The translations under genes were made by a program, and so were the position numbers. Positions 5,581-5,780 of a stretch of 5,780 nt of DNA are shown piece by piece. Within the stretch, counting starts at the first letter, position 1. Each line of letters starts with the position of its first letter. Source of the stretch: Rhodospirillales bacterium 47_12_T64 (GTDB lineage: Bacteria; Pseudomonadota; Alphaproteobacteria; Kiloniellales; Kiloniellaceae); the NCBI GenBank assembly GCA_002162915.1, contig MABB01000013.1, positions 3,818 through 9,597 of the forward strand. The letters are read 5' to 3'. The notes under the pieces were generated by a model that worked only from the letters and a program-made list of their open reading frames with translations, had not been told where the DNA came from and made no database searches.

Positions 5581-5780
5581 TTACTCTAGAGCGGGAATAT
5601 CACCGCCTTCTTGCAGGTGATAAAACTCTTCCTGGAATTCGGTAAAGGTTCCAGCAGCAATGGCGTCCCGCATTCCTGCCATTAGTTCTTGGTAATAGGC
5701 AAGGTTGTGTATGGTCAAAAGAACAGGGCCGAGCATTTCTTTTGCTCTGAAAAGATGGCGCAGGTAAGCACGGCTAAACT
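5581..5780 (-). CDS. tgt: tRNA-guanine transglycosylase (Tgt), C-terminal part, cut by the window edge
   Basis: The last 65 codons and the TAA stop are present; the 5' end lies beyond position 5780. Tgt exchanges guanine 34 in GUN-anticodon tRNAs for preQ1, the step in queuosine synthesis that precedes QueA and QueG. The fragment opens with [20 protein letters not shown], which in the family directly follows the zinc-binding CxCxxC. It then has [19 protein letters not shown], in which the histidine (codon 5709-5707) corresponds to the fourth zinc ligand, known as His349 in the Zymomonas enzyme. The three zinc cysteines would lie just outside the window. The C-terminus (about 20 residues after the [11 protein letters not shown] motif) ends normally. 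queG follows on the same strand after 105 bp, consistent with a shared queuosine locus, possibly with a separate promoter for queG. Confidence 0.93.
   Translation of the reverse strand, partial: FSRAYLRHLFRAKEMLGPVLLTIHNLAYYQELMAGMRDAIAAGTFTEFQEEFYHLQEGGDIPALE

Overview
The window looks like chromosomal DNA from an alphaproteobacterium, probably a marine or rhodospirillal type. This is an inference from the protein style (a sensor kinase with an alphaproteobacterial PAS domain and an alphaproteobacterial-type methyl-accepting tip sequence) and from the moderate, fairly AT-rich intergenic DNA. Nothing in the sequence fixes the genus. There is no rRNA, tRNA, CRISPR array, insertion sequence or phage gene.

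Layout from left to right. A long, strong hairpin (12-53) lies just past the end of a minus-strand sensor histidine kinase (100-1992). A 443-bp divergent intergenic region follows (1993-2435), with a short tandem repeat of a 12-bp unit. A very small plus-strand gene (2436-2774) encodes only the signalling hairpin of a methyl-accepting chemotaxis protein, 112 residues with no sensor, membrane or HAMP part. A second spacer (2775-3026) ends in three tandem 14-bp units and a five-codon mini-ORF directly before a DMT/EamA-family transporter (3027-3968). That gene is tightly followed by a small predicted lipoprotein of unknown function (3971-4333). The lipoprotein gene converges on, and overlaps by 40 bp, the minus-strand queG gene (4294-5475). 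Upstream of queG on the same strand is the 3' end of tgt (5581-5780), which runs off the right edge.

Functionally, the right end is a queuosine (tRNA wobble-base modification) locus. Tgt inserts preQ1 into tRNA, and QueG performs the last step, reducing epoxyqueuosine to queuosine; QueA, the middle step, is not in the window. The transporter and lipoprotein are probably co-transcribed and translationally linked. The kinase has no response regulator in the window, so it is an orphan as far as can be seen.

I found no convincing new multi-gene system. The items most worth a second look are the stand-alone mini-MCP flanked by two unrelated tandem-repeat arrays, the repeat-containing leader of the transporter, and the 3' overlap of the lipoprotein and queG genes.
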